Assembly (NCBI GenBank): GCA_015680685.1
Contig: MNCI01025039.1
Location: 1-64,000, forward strand
Direction: 5' to 3'
DNA from: Gnetum montanum
Lineage: Eukaryota > Streptophyta > Gnetopsida > Gnetales > Gnetaceae
DNA: 64,000 nucleotides
The notes below the pieces were generated by a model. That model saw nothing but the letters and a program-made list of their open reading frames with translations, had not been told where the DNA came from and did no database searches. Within the stretch, counting starts at the first letter, position 1, and each line of letters begins with the position of its first letter. The position numbers were made by a program, and so were the translations under genes. Shown here piece after piece: positions 10,917-22,600 of the stretch.

Positions 10917-13705
10917 TCATGTGGTTCCAGGTAGCGGTGGCTCCTCCATGGGTTGCTTCCCCTTGTCTTATGCTCCAGGTTTTGGGATTTGATGACGTTG
11001 AAGTAGTGCTTGGAGCTTTTTTTCTTTAGTTTTGGGATCCTATGCCATCCATGCTAATGCTCCAATGTTTGATGGAGTCGGCACCTCCCATGGGCATGGT
11101 AGTTGTAGAAACATTTTGTTTGCTTTGATGTACCAGGGCACAAACAACTGTCGTTCCTCCTTGTAGGCTCTGGCTTTGTCCCTATACTCCTGAAAGTCTA
11201 TAAGCCGTCGAGCCAGGTCTGTTGCAACATCTTTTTATCCTTGATAGCTTGCTTTAACCACCTCCAATTCAGAATTTGTGACATCCAACTTCTACAATGT
11301 TTTCTTGTGTTTTGCAAATTCTACTTCATACTTGGTGTAGGTGGTAGCTACCTGCCTCTTGAGCTCTATCCTCAAGCACCCTATTGTCAACATGGCTAGA
11401 TTGGCATACTGTAGATTTGCCAACTCCATGTACTATGTGAGATCCTAAATCTGCAGGTCCTAGCTTTTAAGTTCCATCTGGTAGGCAAATGCATATGTGT
11501 CCAATATGGCTCACCAATTAGTGTGCTAAGCACTGAAAGCATTGATGTGGGCCTTGGCCATATGGATCTCCTTTTCGATGACTTGCTTGTACATTCCCAC
11601 CTAGTCTCAGAAGTGCTTTTTTAACTTTTCATGCTGCTTGGCTTCATTCTACCATGCACTTATTTCAATGGCCATCTTCTGACAGATGGTGTGTACCTCC
11701 TCCATTGAGAAGGTTTGATTTTCTCTTACCAAACGGTTCATGTTCTCGTTAACCATGATCAACTGTTCTCGCAACCGTTGAAACTTTTCTTCTAGAATAT
11801 GCTTTTTTTTCTCCACAGAGGTCAACCAAAGATTTTTGGCAACAAGTTATTTATTTTCTTCTTATAAGGCCTTGAGTGCCTTGGCATGCATGTAGGTTTG
11901 TCCTTGTGCCTTGGAAGCATCCCATTCAGCCTTCTCTTTTTTCTTTGCCACTCTTTTATTTTCCGTCAACAATTTGTTGAGTTGCTCGGTCCTGAAGGTG
12001 TCCAACTAATCTACGGGAACGAATTGAGAGGAGTCCTACTATGCAGCTTGCAAGGTTATGAGCCTCTCTTGGAGTTTTGCTAACTCTGCTTTTGCGTGCT
12101 TAGCCCTAATTTCTGCCATGACCAGCTTTCCCTTAGTAGAGATGAGGTCTGATTGTGCTTCCGTGACATCTTGTGGGATGTCAAACAAGGATGTCATTAC
12201 TTGTCCTATTTGCAGCAATCGATCAAGCACATCCTCATGCTTTGTAGGAGTCATCGAGGGACCGGCCAATGTTTGAGCATCACGTGCTCCTATGAAGTCT
12301 ACCGGTGGCACAATAGGGACATTGAAGGATTCTTTGATGTTTTCTACGATCACTTCTGTAGCTCCTGGTGCTCCATGACCACCACTTTGGCCCCTTCAAC
12401 AGTCTCGAGTTGTACCTAAAAGGATGCAGTGTTCCCTGAAATCTATTGTGACCACTAAGTCTCCCCTCCTCCTATCTGAATGGACACCTCACCCTGTGCA
12501 CAATCTATAGAAATAGTGGGCCATACAGTATCATAAATGACGCGAAAGAGATTTGCATCATCACAACTTCCCCAACTAACCATCTTAGCAATGGCCCTTA
12601 GATGGCTCATCGACGGTCGGTAATCCTACAGTGGTGGCAGTGGTTGATCTCGCTAGCTCGTGTTGGGCCCTACTTCTTGTTGTTGACTGGGTCTTGTGTT
12701 TGGAAGTTGGCTGGGCCCTACAAGTTGAGTTGCAGTGGGCCCCACCATCTATTCATGCTCTTATTCTAGCTCTAGTATCTCACCAGCACTTTTCCTTATA
12801 GCCGGTGGCTTCAACAGTTTGGCTTATGAAGCATTTTGGACTCTTCTAAGGACATCATTGGGGTATCCCCGAATACCAGCATGCTTGCACAGCTTCCTGA
12901 TGAGACAAGGGAAGGGCAACGCAAACTTACCTATCTTGCATTCTTCAAACCACCTTAAGATCTCCATGAAATATAGATGAGGTAGGTTAGCATCAATCTT
13001 TCCCATCAATATCACACTTCCTCTTGCCACATATGTCGAAATTCTGTTTAATCCTTTTGTGGGAAAGATGTGATAAGTTCCAATTTTAAAGTATATTTTC
13101 TCTTCCAACATCAATTCTTCATATATCTTATCTTCCTTATCGTATGCCTTGTCTAACCAAACCCTTCGCTCATTAGCATTAGAGGAAGTATATAGACAAG
13201 TAACCTTTGGCCCTATTTTTGAAAGGTTTAACACTTCTGAAATTGCTTTGATGAAAAAATCAACAGACACACCACAAATATCAACTGTGGTGCCTTCTTC
13301 TTTATTGTGCCAAAATTGGTACATTTCTCCTAAGTACCAAGCACCGCTTTTGAAGAGGATGGGCCATAATGGGGACCTTTTGAGTTGGCCCCTAATAGCC
13401 TCAAGAGTGAATTCTATGAAAGCTTTGAAGTTCAATTCCATGATCACTGCAACTAATGTGGACCTTTCACAGATGGCCTGAACACACTTCGGGGGCAACG
13501 TGAGGTGTTGTCCCTGTTGAGGCATTGTAGTAGCTCCTCCTTCTACCTATCTTGATTGTATAGTGGTAGGGGTTTCTTGATGGATACTGAACGATTGCTC
13601 CTCTTGCTCTATATGTTGTTTGGCAGGCACTTGTCCTCTACCTCTCCTGGGTCACTTAGACACACCTTGAGAGGGACGTTCTTGTTGTCCACGCTTTGGG
13701 ATCAT
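10917..13705 (-). pseudogene. aORF of element C: plant-transposon-like domain plus coiled coil
   Basis: Second ORF of the element; function unknown. I start it at the ATG at 13705-13703 (MIPKRGQQERPSQ) in the context GATTGCAAATG, which is shared by D and E. After a basic N-terminus with an early stop, an open stretch (13525-12824) carries GAWYLGEMYQFWHNKEEGTT, AISEVLNL, KIYFKIGTYHIFPTKGLNR and KFALPFPCLIRKLCKHAGI. These resemble the Pfam 'putative plant transposon protein' domain (PF20167), with its typical fPslItkLcr motif; this is a match from memory. From about 12350 the protein becomes Glu/Lys/Leu-rich with heptad character. The tail holds LPCPWEVPTPSNIG (about 11060-11105) and ends PPLPGTT, stop at 10919-10917. 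Several stops and at least one frameshift (between 12824 and 12353) inactivate it. Confidence 0.75.
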
Positions 13706-14204
13706 TTGCAATCACATGGGGCCAATCATTAGTAAGGTTTCTTACCAAAGTTAAGTTATACCTTACTTCCTACCTTAATGAATTTTTTCTAATTCCATGT
13801 GATTGTAAAGATAGGAATTTTTATGGAAATGTCCACAAAAGATTTTAATATTTGGTCCACTTTGCTTAGGCGGCTTTAGAGTTTAATTTCCCGGTATAGA
13901 TAAGGAGATGAAATTATTTTTGGCACATGTTTATTATTTTTATAACTAATTACCCTTGAAAGTGTCCTTCAGGCAATGACGACTTGCAAAACATTTATAC
14001 ATAATTCGATGTGTACCCCTCCCCCACAACTAAGCTGAACTCTCTGGGTTCAAGTAGGTTTAGATGGAATGAAAATCCGAGCGCTAGCAAGCGAGTTATG
14101 GTCATCGAAACAAGAGATGCACAGTTGCAAGTCGTAGAAGAAAATTTGAAAAACTCCCCTTGCGTGAATAGTTGCAAATGATGTTGCTGTTTGTTGGGGG
14201 GTGT

Positions 14205-14290
14205 GGGGGCATCCATACATATAGATTTTAAGGACACGATATCGTGTACTCGCTAGCAGGGACCCGATATCATGTCCTATAGAAAATAGG
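14205..14290 (-). promoter_or_regulatory. Putative internal promoter of element C, U3-like
   Basis: ACACGATATCGTGT (14234-14247) and GACCCGATATCATGTC (14261-14276) repeat the GATATC words of this element's own LTR U3. On the minus strand they are followed by a TATA-like TCTATATGTATGGA (about 14212-14225), a C-rich run, and a leader with a GGGGAGTTTTTC box. The aORF start lies about 500 bp downstream. That the block drives transcription is inferred. Confidence 0.55.
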
Positions 14291-14577
14291 GTACTTGAAA
14301 ATTTTACAATTTTTTTTTGAAACTCCAAGGTATAAACTGAGGATGTGTAGGTCAATATAAAGGGGTCTAGGGTAATACAAACTAGTCCTAAAGGCACAAA
14401 GAGTATAATGGTGTAAAATCTAACATTGAAAATCATGAAGAGTAGGAGGAAAAAGGACATGTGTTAGCTCATAGGAACATTTGAACCAGAAGGATGATAA
14501 GGGAAAGAAGAACGTTGGTAATACTTAGAGGGTATAAGATGATGTGTGGGATATGTGTTACAAGTGCAAATTACAAG

Positions 14578-14636
14578 GGTTACACAAGTTGGTCCTCCCC
14601 AAAGTAGGTTCCAACCTATAGTGTCCTTGCGTAACC
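14578..14636 (-). other. Conserved RNA stem-loop in element C spacer
   Basis: On the minus strand GGTTACGCAAG pairs with CTTGTGTAACC (11 pairs, one G-U). Inside are the small hairpin TAGGTTGGAACCTA (14605-14618) and a purine run TTTGGGGAGGACC. Homologous structures stand in D, E and F. Confidence 0.6.
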
Positions 14637-15642
14637 ACACCTTAAAACGTCCATAGACACTAGAAGGGTTAAATGTAATCCACACCAATCTCACAAAACA
14701 CACACATGTAGATATCACCGCGATGAGATATGAATCCCATGCTACCTGAGTCACAAGTCACAATTACATGAATAGTGAGGTGAGGCAAATTGTAGAAGGA
14801 ATTACAAAGATTGGAACATGAGGTAATGAACTCAGTGCACAATGAATCTTATGTGTAAGGCATGATTAGTGTGTCATTAGCCCGTCACTCCAAAATTAAG
14901 ATCAAGTCCATGCCTCTGATCAGTGACATTACATTGTTTTATCCAATGATGGACAACCATAAGAGTACCATGACAGCAAGGTGTATGATCACTTGGTGTT
15001 TCGTTCAAGGGAGGAGTGATTTGAAATTTCTTTGTGGCACCTTGACCTTGATCTCTCTTTTTTCTTCTTCTTTTTTTTTGAATGAATGCTTAAGCTAGAG
15101 AAGCTACCTACCTTTGGGCATGGGTGCATGTCTTTCCAGTGGGACCCCCTAGGATAATATTATTTTTTCTGGTTGAGTACCTTTTGATTACTCTTACTCC
15201 CATTTTTCATTAGATCTACAAGGATCTTAGTACAACCAAGCTGCATGATAACTCTTATAGATTCCACCAATGAGAATCCACAAGTCCCCTTGATGTCACA
15301 CCCTGGCCATTCCTTCTTGGTCCATCATTCTTCACTCTGGGCATAATAACACAAGGTTACTTTAAGTTTTAATGATCAAGAATATCATTGTACCCAGGGT
15401 AGAACCTCTTATTAATAGAATGGGTGGATGGATGCTCGCTGTTCACATAACGAGCCACCTGAGACTTGATAGCATAAAACAACACCTCAACCATTGGTTC
15501 ACATGAGTGTTTTATTTGTAGATGAGATTACTCATAAAAAGACAAAAAGATAAAAAGACAAAACAATAAACTAAAAGATGAAAAACTAGAAAAAAATTTG
15601 TAAAATTAAAGAAAATGAAAATATTTATTAATTCTAGTGTTG

Positions 15643-17640
15643 TTAGAATGGGGGATACCCCCCATAACTAAATGGTTGATCATGGCTAGAATTAATAAGT
15701 GAAAGGTTGGGATCCTTGCATGTTGGAAATATTGGGACTTGGTCATACTTACCCCATTGGGGTTCACACACTTGATTAGAGTTGACATAGTGGGGCAAGT
15801 TATAAGATGTGGTTAATTTATAAGGAGTTGACCCACTATGGTACTTGTGACCATAAGATGGTATGCAAGAATCAATATGTCTTCCTACGTGGCTATATTC
15901 ATTGGGCCATATGGTTGTTGGAGTATTGAGTGATGGCCCTGATAAGGTAACATAAGGTGTTGGGTTCGAAGAGGAAGATGCACCACAGTGTTGGACTTAT
16001 GCTAGGTTGGAGGATATAGTGGGCTCAGAATTGTGTTGTCCCCTCTTATGGCCATGCCAAAAAAAGGGGTGTCTTCAATGTTGAGGAGAGTTCCCACTGC
16101 TGTTGTCAATAGAAGCAGAAGTAATATTTGTGGGTTGCTGCTGTGGTGCAAACCCTTCTAGAACACTTGGTGGCGATGTAGAAGGAGGTGAAGGATGAGA
16201 ACGTTGAAATTGAGGAGAAGCGTAATGTACATGAGGTGGTGGTCCTATTGGAGAGGATACAGGTTGATAGTATTGAGGAGAATAATAATAGTGTGGTAAG
16301 ATAGAGGATGTTGACCCAGTTGGAGAAACAGGGTGTTGATCTTGATAAGCACCTAGGTTTGGAATGTACGAAGGGTGTAACTAGTTTGGGGATGGCCTCC
16401 CCCATGACTGGGATTGTTTCCACTGTGATTGAACATAGTATTTCTACACGAACTCTGGATGTAACATTCTTTTCCAATGCTCATGTAAATGTGACAAGAT
16501 TGGGTTTGGCCCTTGGGATGATCGTACAGGAAAATGTTACATTGGTATGTATGATTGGCAATTGAGCTCTTATTTTTTTCAACCCTTCTTTCCAATTGTC
16601 TAAGGGTATTTTGTCCTGCTTCTTGGTTCATCATAACTCTACCTCCAATAATGTTAGCGTGTTCTCCACACTTTTTATGCATCCATTCCATCATCTTATT
16701 GATCTTTGCCTCAATTTCATCCAATGATTGTAGTGTTGGCAAAGATGGTTCCACCTCCTTGAGGTGAGTTGATTTCTCCTCTTTATTATCATGGGCCCTT
16801 GTTGAATTAAGGTTTTGGGCCTATTGAGATTTTTCAATGTTTTCCCATTTAGCCATTTCTCCTTCTTCTTTTGCTACCCACTTGATAAGCTCTTGGAGTT
16901 GATGGGTTCATAGCTTATATAGTTGACCTCAAGCATACATCCCTAGGGTTTCCCTTGTTTCATTATGGAGCCCATCTATGATGTGATACATTATCCTTTC
17001 CTCAGAGAACCCATGGCCTGGGTAGTTATTTAACAATGCATGATATCTTTCTAAGTCCATGTTCAAGGGTTCATGCTGCTCTTGTTTCCATTCTTGGAGT
17101 TGTCTCCTCAAGGGTGAAACTCTTGCATAGGTTTGATATCTTTCGTTGAAGAGTTCTACCATTGTTGGCCAATGCCAGATTGCTTTTGGTTTTAAGGACC
17201 TGTACCATACTTTTGCATGGCCAACGAGTGTCATAGAAAAGAGCTTAAGTTTTTTCCATCCACTATCAATGTTTTTCCATGCATAGGCATCATAGAAGGC
17301 TTATAAATGTTGTTGCGGATCTAAATCATAGCTTCCTGAAAACTTAGGAAAGTTGTTCAAATCGAGCTTGGGTAGATGACTCTCCTTATGATGCCTGCGG
17401 GATATCCAAACAGCCTCTTGTATTTGTGTTAGGCTTGTAGTGGCCAATAGGGGTTCATCGTCACTAGGTAGGTTATGCATTCGTGAGTTGGGATGATGTT
17501 GTCTTTGTTTATGTTCATAGGAAACCCCTACATCAGATTGGGTACTCCAAACTTCATCTTCTTCATCATATAATTCGTTGGTTCTCTAATGAATTGCCCT
17601 ATTGGTTGTTGTGTTATCATAATCTTGTGAGAGAGAAATT
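15643..17640 (-). pseudogene. Gag of element C
   Basis: About 660-residue Gag with a lost start: the codon aligned with the ATG of D is ATT (17640-17638). A +1 frameshift in a CCC run near 17580 and stops in HLY and YKL contexts further disable it. Recognisable blocks are LATTSLTQIQEAV, KLDLNNFPKFSGSYDLDP, HAKVWYRSLKPKAIWHWPTM followed by VELFNERYQTYARV (16929-17234), HIIDGLHNETRETLGMYA, a coiled stretch KINKMMEWMHKKCGEHANII, and a degenerate knuckle CNIFLYDHPKGQ. A second basic site HPFFWHGHKR lies near 16040. The end is taken at YGGYPPF, stop (15645-15643), as in D. Confidence 0.82.
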
Positions 17641-17755
17641 GTGTGTGAATTTGTGTGTGACTTAATTAAAATTAATTTCTTTTCTAAAAGATGTATCATG
17701 AATACTTTATTATAGCGATCTTGTATGATGTAACTAATCTAAATAAATAGCACCA

Positions 17756-17773
17756 TCCTTGGCAATGGTGCCA
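17756..17773 (-). other. Primer binding site of element C
   Basis: The reverse complement TGGCACCATTGCCAAGGA differs from the tRNA-Asp-type site TGGCGCCGTTGCCGGGGA by G-to-A changes only. It abuts the 5' LTR. Confidence 0.85.
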
Positions 17774-17774
17774 A

Positions 17775-18627
17775 TGATGAGTGGTGAGGTACCCCTACAC
17801 TCAACCATACGAATACGAGCGTTTCACGCACGATCCGATCGAACTCCATAGATAGGCTAGTTGTAGTATCTAAATAGTTACTTGTTGATCGTAGTTCGTT
17901 GTCTTCCCACCTAGACTAGTATTTTCTTTGTCACATATGGTTTAGTCTAGAGTGAGGTGTATGATGTGTTCCTAAACTAATGCTGCTCCTAGAGACATTG
18001 GAAAGTAATCTTTAATTAAGCTAGGAGGAAAGGGAGAGAGAGAGCTATACTAAGAGGAGATAGGGAGAGAGAATCTAAGCTAGCCTAAGTGTGATGAGCG
18101 TCCATTCCTTAATCATCCATACAAATCTTAGGGCTCGTGCCTGACTACCACTGGGGTTACCAAGCGCATTGCCTGAGTACGCTACTAGGATACCAAGTAA
18201 TCACACGTAGATGCTCATGATTAAGTCGTACTCGTTCTGTGTTTAATAACAATCAAAATTAAGTAATTAAACTAAGTGAATGTTGTAATGGTGAAGTAAT
18301 CTCGATCTTTATTTTTGGTCATGTGCATGTCCAAGTACGTCACACTCGAATAAAGGATGTCGTACAATTACAATCATCACACTGCAGGCATGCACTGGGA
18401 GAAAGGGTTGAGAGAGAAAAAGAAATAAAATAACTTCTAAAACTAACTATTTCTAAAACTTAGAGACTAAATCCTCTCCTGCACCTATATGTGTATTTAT
18501 AGGCACACGTAGGAGTCATGATATCATGTATCTGATATCGTTAATTGGGTTGCGATATCACGTACCCGATATCGTGGATCTGATATCGAGGGTCTGATAT
18601 TGCAGCCTGATGAATCATGATTCATCA
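17775..18627 (-). repeat. 5' LTR of element C
   Basis: 853 bp, the partner of 9872-10724. It starts TGATGAGTGGTGAGGTACCC and ends TGATGAATCATGATTCATCA. Its U3 (18517-18602) shows five GATAT(C/T) words spaced about 15-20 bp apart, upstream of the TATA box (minus strand CCTATAAATACAC). It is followed at once by TSD CTACT (18628-18632). Confidence 0.93.
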
Positions 18628-18632
18628 CTACT

Positions 18633-19858
18633 AAATAGTCCAAGAAAACTAATCTTTCAATTAATCTTTCTCAAATTGAAAGAGGACTTGTAGATTGTTC
18701 AAAATTTTTAACTCAAGCAAAACATTAGCAAATATTAAGTAGAAAGAGATAATGTGCATGCATAGAATAGTGTATAAAAAATAGAGGAAAAGTATACAAC
18801 ATAGATTAAAGTAGAAAAAAACGTAGTGTATGGTTAGCAATAGGAAAGTTTAAAAAAAAAGAAAAATGAAATAGATATAATTCATTAAAATGCCAAATCC
18901 AAAATAAACAAATGCAGAAAATAGATATGATGTAGATTTGAACAATATCAGAGATAGAAATAACTAAAATGAACTTAGATCACATAATGAAAAAGAACAT
19001 AGGAATTTGTTGTGAATGTTCTGGTAGATGTACCTAGGATTAGAAGCAACGGTCGAAGAGTTCTATTACCCCATTTTATATTTGATGCATGCACCTGATA
19101 GAGATTTGACAAGAACATTTGCAGATTCAGTGTGTTGACCTAATTCTAAGGAATTCTTCACATTTTAGAAGGACAACATAAAGGGGATCCAAATGCATTA
19201 GCAAGGAAATAGGGAGAAAAGTCAAAGAAGTTAATATCTTAGTGAGGGAATAGTTGTTCCACTAAGAGATAGAGTTTTTGAAGAGGTTTCCAAATCACCT
19301 TAATTGAAAAAATAGAAAAAATATTGCACTTAGTAGTAAAGATGATTCTAATTTCAGAAATAAAGAAAATATTGCACTTAGCAAAATGCTAATTGAAAAG
19401 TGCCAATAGTCAACCCCTTTTCATTTAGGGGAATCCTCTTATTTATAGGTTGAAAATTCCTCGTGGGTTACAAAGGAACAAAATATTGGGGCTCACAAAA
19501 TCTTATGGAAGATTATAAAATGTTTTGGATAGGAGAATTGATGTACAGATCATTAAGATGAGAATTCACATCGGATGTCAAACATAAGATTGACGTTGGA
19601 CAATGAAGAGGTGAAGACAAAATCAACGTTGAAGTTGATGCTAGACATTGAAATTGAAAACCACAAATGAGGAATAAAAAAATGACACTACACATAATGT
19701 GGGACATCACTTTTGGCAAGCTAAAGATAGAAATCTAGAAATTACATTGCAAATGATGCAAGACATTAAATCTCAACTGCCAAAGATGGCTTTAAGCTGA
19801 AAAGCCACAAAATGTATCTTGAACTCTAATGTATGGTAAAAAAGCCAAAGTGGATACA
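18633..19858 (-). repeat. Old LTR-like direct repeat, right member, copy A
   Basis: Homologous to 7244-8238. The right boundary is the shared tggatacaa end at 19858. The left boundary is uncertain and may be near 18640. A TATA box on the minus strand (ACCTATAAATAAGAGG, near 19440) supports an LTR. It lies 220 bp beyond the integrase end of the H relic and could be its 3' LTR, but no purine tract precedes it. Confidence 0.5.
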
Positions 19859-20079
19859 AAAGCTAAGAAGTACGAAGTATGACTAATGGATGTATGAAAA
19901 GTGGTACGAAAGATTGATAAGACATAGGATAGTTGTATGTGCTAATTGTGTTGGGTTTTATTGACCATGGTATGTATAAAGTGAATGAGTGTTTTATTGG
20001 TGGATTCAGTTTGACCATTAAACTAAAGGTAATAGGGTGATGAAAAGGATTGAGTGATGTAGCATATGAAACAAAAATT

Positions 20080-22600
20080 AGCTACCTTCTTACTTTTGAG
20101 CTGAGGTCCATTATGAGTTACATTTTGGAGAGGTACACTGAAGCAAGTTAATATGTGGTCAAGAATGAAATGATAAATGACATGAGCCTTTGTGGAGTGA
20201 AAAGAAATAACTTCCTCCCATTTAGTAAAATATTCTATAGCAATAAGAATGAATTAGTACCAAGCACATGAAGGAGGGCTCATAGCACCATTAAGGTTTA
20301 AACCTTATTTTTGAAAGGGCCATGTGATTTGAGACATGTTAAGCTATATGGAGATATGTAAATGAGGGGGGCAAGTGTTTGGAAAGTATCACACGTCTTA
20401 ACTATGTGATAAGCATCTTTGATTACAATTAGCAATCACTAGCCTAAAGAACTGATAGGAGTAGCAAAGGAGGATGACCCTAGGTGTTCACCACAAACTC
20501 TTGAGTGAACCTAATTAAGGACTATCTTAGACTCCAAAAGACTAAGACAACATAAAAGAACACCCATAAAAGAAACTTAACAAATGATATCATAATTTAC
20601 TAATTGAAAATGTTGAATACATTTGAGCAAAGAATCCTTTGGAGTAGCTATAAGATGATCAGGAGTTTTCCTAGTGGTGAGGTATTGAAGAACATTAGTG
20701 TATTGTAAATTATCATTATATGTGTTGATAGTGCTTATCAAGATGTTAGGGTACTGTATAACAGACATTAAGCAAACTAATTATATGAATTGATCTCGCA
20801 TAGCAGAAGGATCACCATGGATGGGAAAGGTTACTAAAGTATCAGCTAGCATGTTTAAAGATCTTAGAATGTGGCTTAAGGTATGAGCATAGAAAGAAAG
20901 AATAAGTTTCTTAGCCATTTCTAGATATGAAACTAAGTGAAGAGCCTTGCAATCATAGTCACCATTAACTTGATTTATGATGAGGTAAGAGTCACCATAA
21001 ATAGTAATGGGGTTAACTATTTTGTAAGGCTAATAAGAGACCTAGCATTAGAGCCTTATATTTAGCTATGTTGTTAGTGCATAGAAATTCCAACTTGTAT
21101 GCCTAACATACGAATTTTTTGTGGAAAAAATAAGGACACATGCTACACTAGATCTAAAGGAGGTATTTGCTTCATCAAAGTAGAGGATAGTGTCTGAATC
21201 CATAGCAATAGTATTTAAGCTATGAAGAACATCAGTTGTTTCAAAGAGATAAAATTAGCTATTGCTAGACCCTTGATAAAGTGTTGAGATAAAAAACAAA
21301 AGTCAAACTTAATAAGAAAATTTTTCCAACAAGTTAAGTGGTGGTTGTCAGAAGGGTTGTTAGCGATGACTTTAAGAGTGTTACCTTTGTAGATAATAAA
21401 TATCTTAGCATTAAGGAGATAATGCCTCTATTTATTAAGAATGAAAATAAGACTTAGACAAGATTTCTTATCATTTAAGAAAGAATGAGATATGTACTAT
21501 ACTAAAAGATCAACTCCATCTCCTCGTCTTTGAGAGAGCATGATGGATATGGAATGGTTACATATGGAAAGATAGAGGTAGAAAGGTTGATGAAATTATG
21601 GAGGATGTATAATAAGAAGAGTAGTTAAAGCTTCTTTGATGAAATCAAAGGTCTTTTGACACTTCCTATTCCAAATGAAAGAATTAAGATACAAAGCAAA
21701 TGAGTTAAAGGATGAAAATGGTTAATGCAGTTGGAAATAAAGTGACAAATCGATTGAAGATGACATTGTAAAATACGTATATCTCGAATATTTCTAGGTG
21801 GTGTAAGATCTAGAATAGCTTTAACGTTATCAAGATCAATAGCTATACTATCTTGAGAAATAAGATAACCTAACATATTTCTCGTGAGGACCCTAAAAAA
21901 GCATTTCTTGGGATTAAGACAAAGGTTAAACTTGTTGCAATGTGTTAGAACATGGTATAAGGCAAAAGTGTGATCAATTACCATGGTAGATTTGATGGTC
22001 AAATTGTCAACATAATCATTAACTATTTTGAACATCATGTCATTAAAGATAAAAGTTATAGCTCACTAATAAGTAGCTCCAATATTTTTAATTCCAAAGG
22101 GCATTTAGTATAGTAAAATGTTCCTCAAGGAGTCTTGAAAGTGGTATATTGTTGGTGCTTTGGATTTATATGGATTTAGTTGTAACTAGAAAACCCATTG
22201 ATAAAGGATAAAAGAGCATGGCCAGCTGTAGAGTCTATGAGCTGATGAATGTTTGATAAAGGAAAGTCATCCTTAAAAGTGACCTTATTAAGGTCTAAAA
22301 AATCAATGCATATGCAGATGCCATCATTCTTTTTGGGAACTACAACCATGTTAGAAACCCAATCAAAATAGTTAATGGGGTGAATAAATCCAACATTGTA
22401 GAGCTTGGTAATCTCTTCTTTTATAAGAAGAGCTATAGCAGGATGAATTTTCTTATCCTTTTTTAAAGAAGTTTAGAACTTTCTTTTAAGATGATGTTAT
22501 GTTGAACTAGCTTTTGGTCTAGACTAAGCATATTGTTGTATCCCCAGGCGAAAGTAATTGAATGCTATTGCAAGATTGCTAAGATCACTTTCTAAAGGTC
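20080..22600 (-). pseudogene. Pol relic H (RT, RNase H, integrase), Tat-like, copy A
   Basis: Degenerate pol of an older, different Ty3/gypsy element. Minus-strand order is: the pre-RT block FAWGYNNMLSLDQKLVQHNI, KFHPAIALLIKEEITKLYNV then GFIHP, VVVPKKND, GHALLSFINGFSSYN, and the active-site block NDYVDNLTIKS followed by CLNPKKCFFRV and MLGYLIS (21625-22038). RNase H remnants lie near 20800-21100 (clearer in copy B). An integrase zinc-region remnant reads VHSRVCGEHLG (about 20470-20500), and the core is FILIAIEYFTKWEEVISF...VTHNGPQLKSKKVAN (20080-20275). The MPGLDP-ELVQHRL-like wording points to the Tat lineage, unlike R1. Inactivating changes are YVDD to YVDN in RT and D to H in the integrase DNG motif. 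Both copies share YVDN, so it predates the duplication. Confidence 0.82.

Larger units (their letters stand above)
13706..15642 (-). other. Non-coding spacer of element C between gag and aORF
   Basis: About 1.9 kb without a credible reading frame. It is homologous to the D spacer (57905-59921), for example in gggcatgggtgcatgtcttt followed by a run like gtgggaccccc. It contains the stem-loop at 14578-14636 and the U3-like TATA block at 14205-14290. Where pol would sit in a full element there is only this spacer. Confidence 0.75.
9872..18627 (-). mobile_element. Complete non-autonomous LTR retrotransposon C (8756 bp)
   Basis: Two LTRs of 853 bp each (9872-10724 and 17775-18627) bracket a PBS, gag, a non-coding spacer, the aORF and a PPT, read on the minus strand. 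A perfect 5-bp duplication CTACT flanks it (9867-9871 and 18628-18632). The unoccupied site survives in duplication copy B as ggctactaaatag near 32160. There is no protease, RT, RNase H or integrase, so mobility must have depended on enzymes from a relative such as R1. LTR-to-LTR differences that I aligned are nearly all C/T or G/A transitions. Confidence 0.93.

Noticed and set aside
14464-14754. 96-codon minus-strand frame across the C stem-loop as a small protein
   Set aside because: The homologous D region is not open in the same frame, whereas the base-paired arms are conserved, so RNA structure explains it better.
18517-18602. Regular GATATC repeats as a CRISPR-like array or satellite
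   Set aside because: The repeats are 6-12 bp, lie at the LTR U3 position in both LTRs and have no spacers or cas genes; they are promoter-type repeats.
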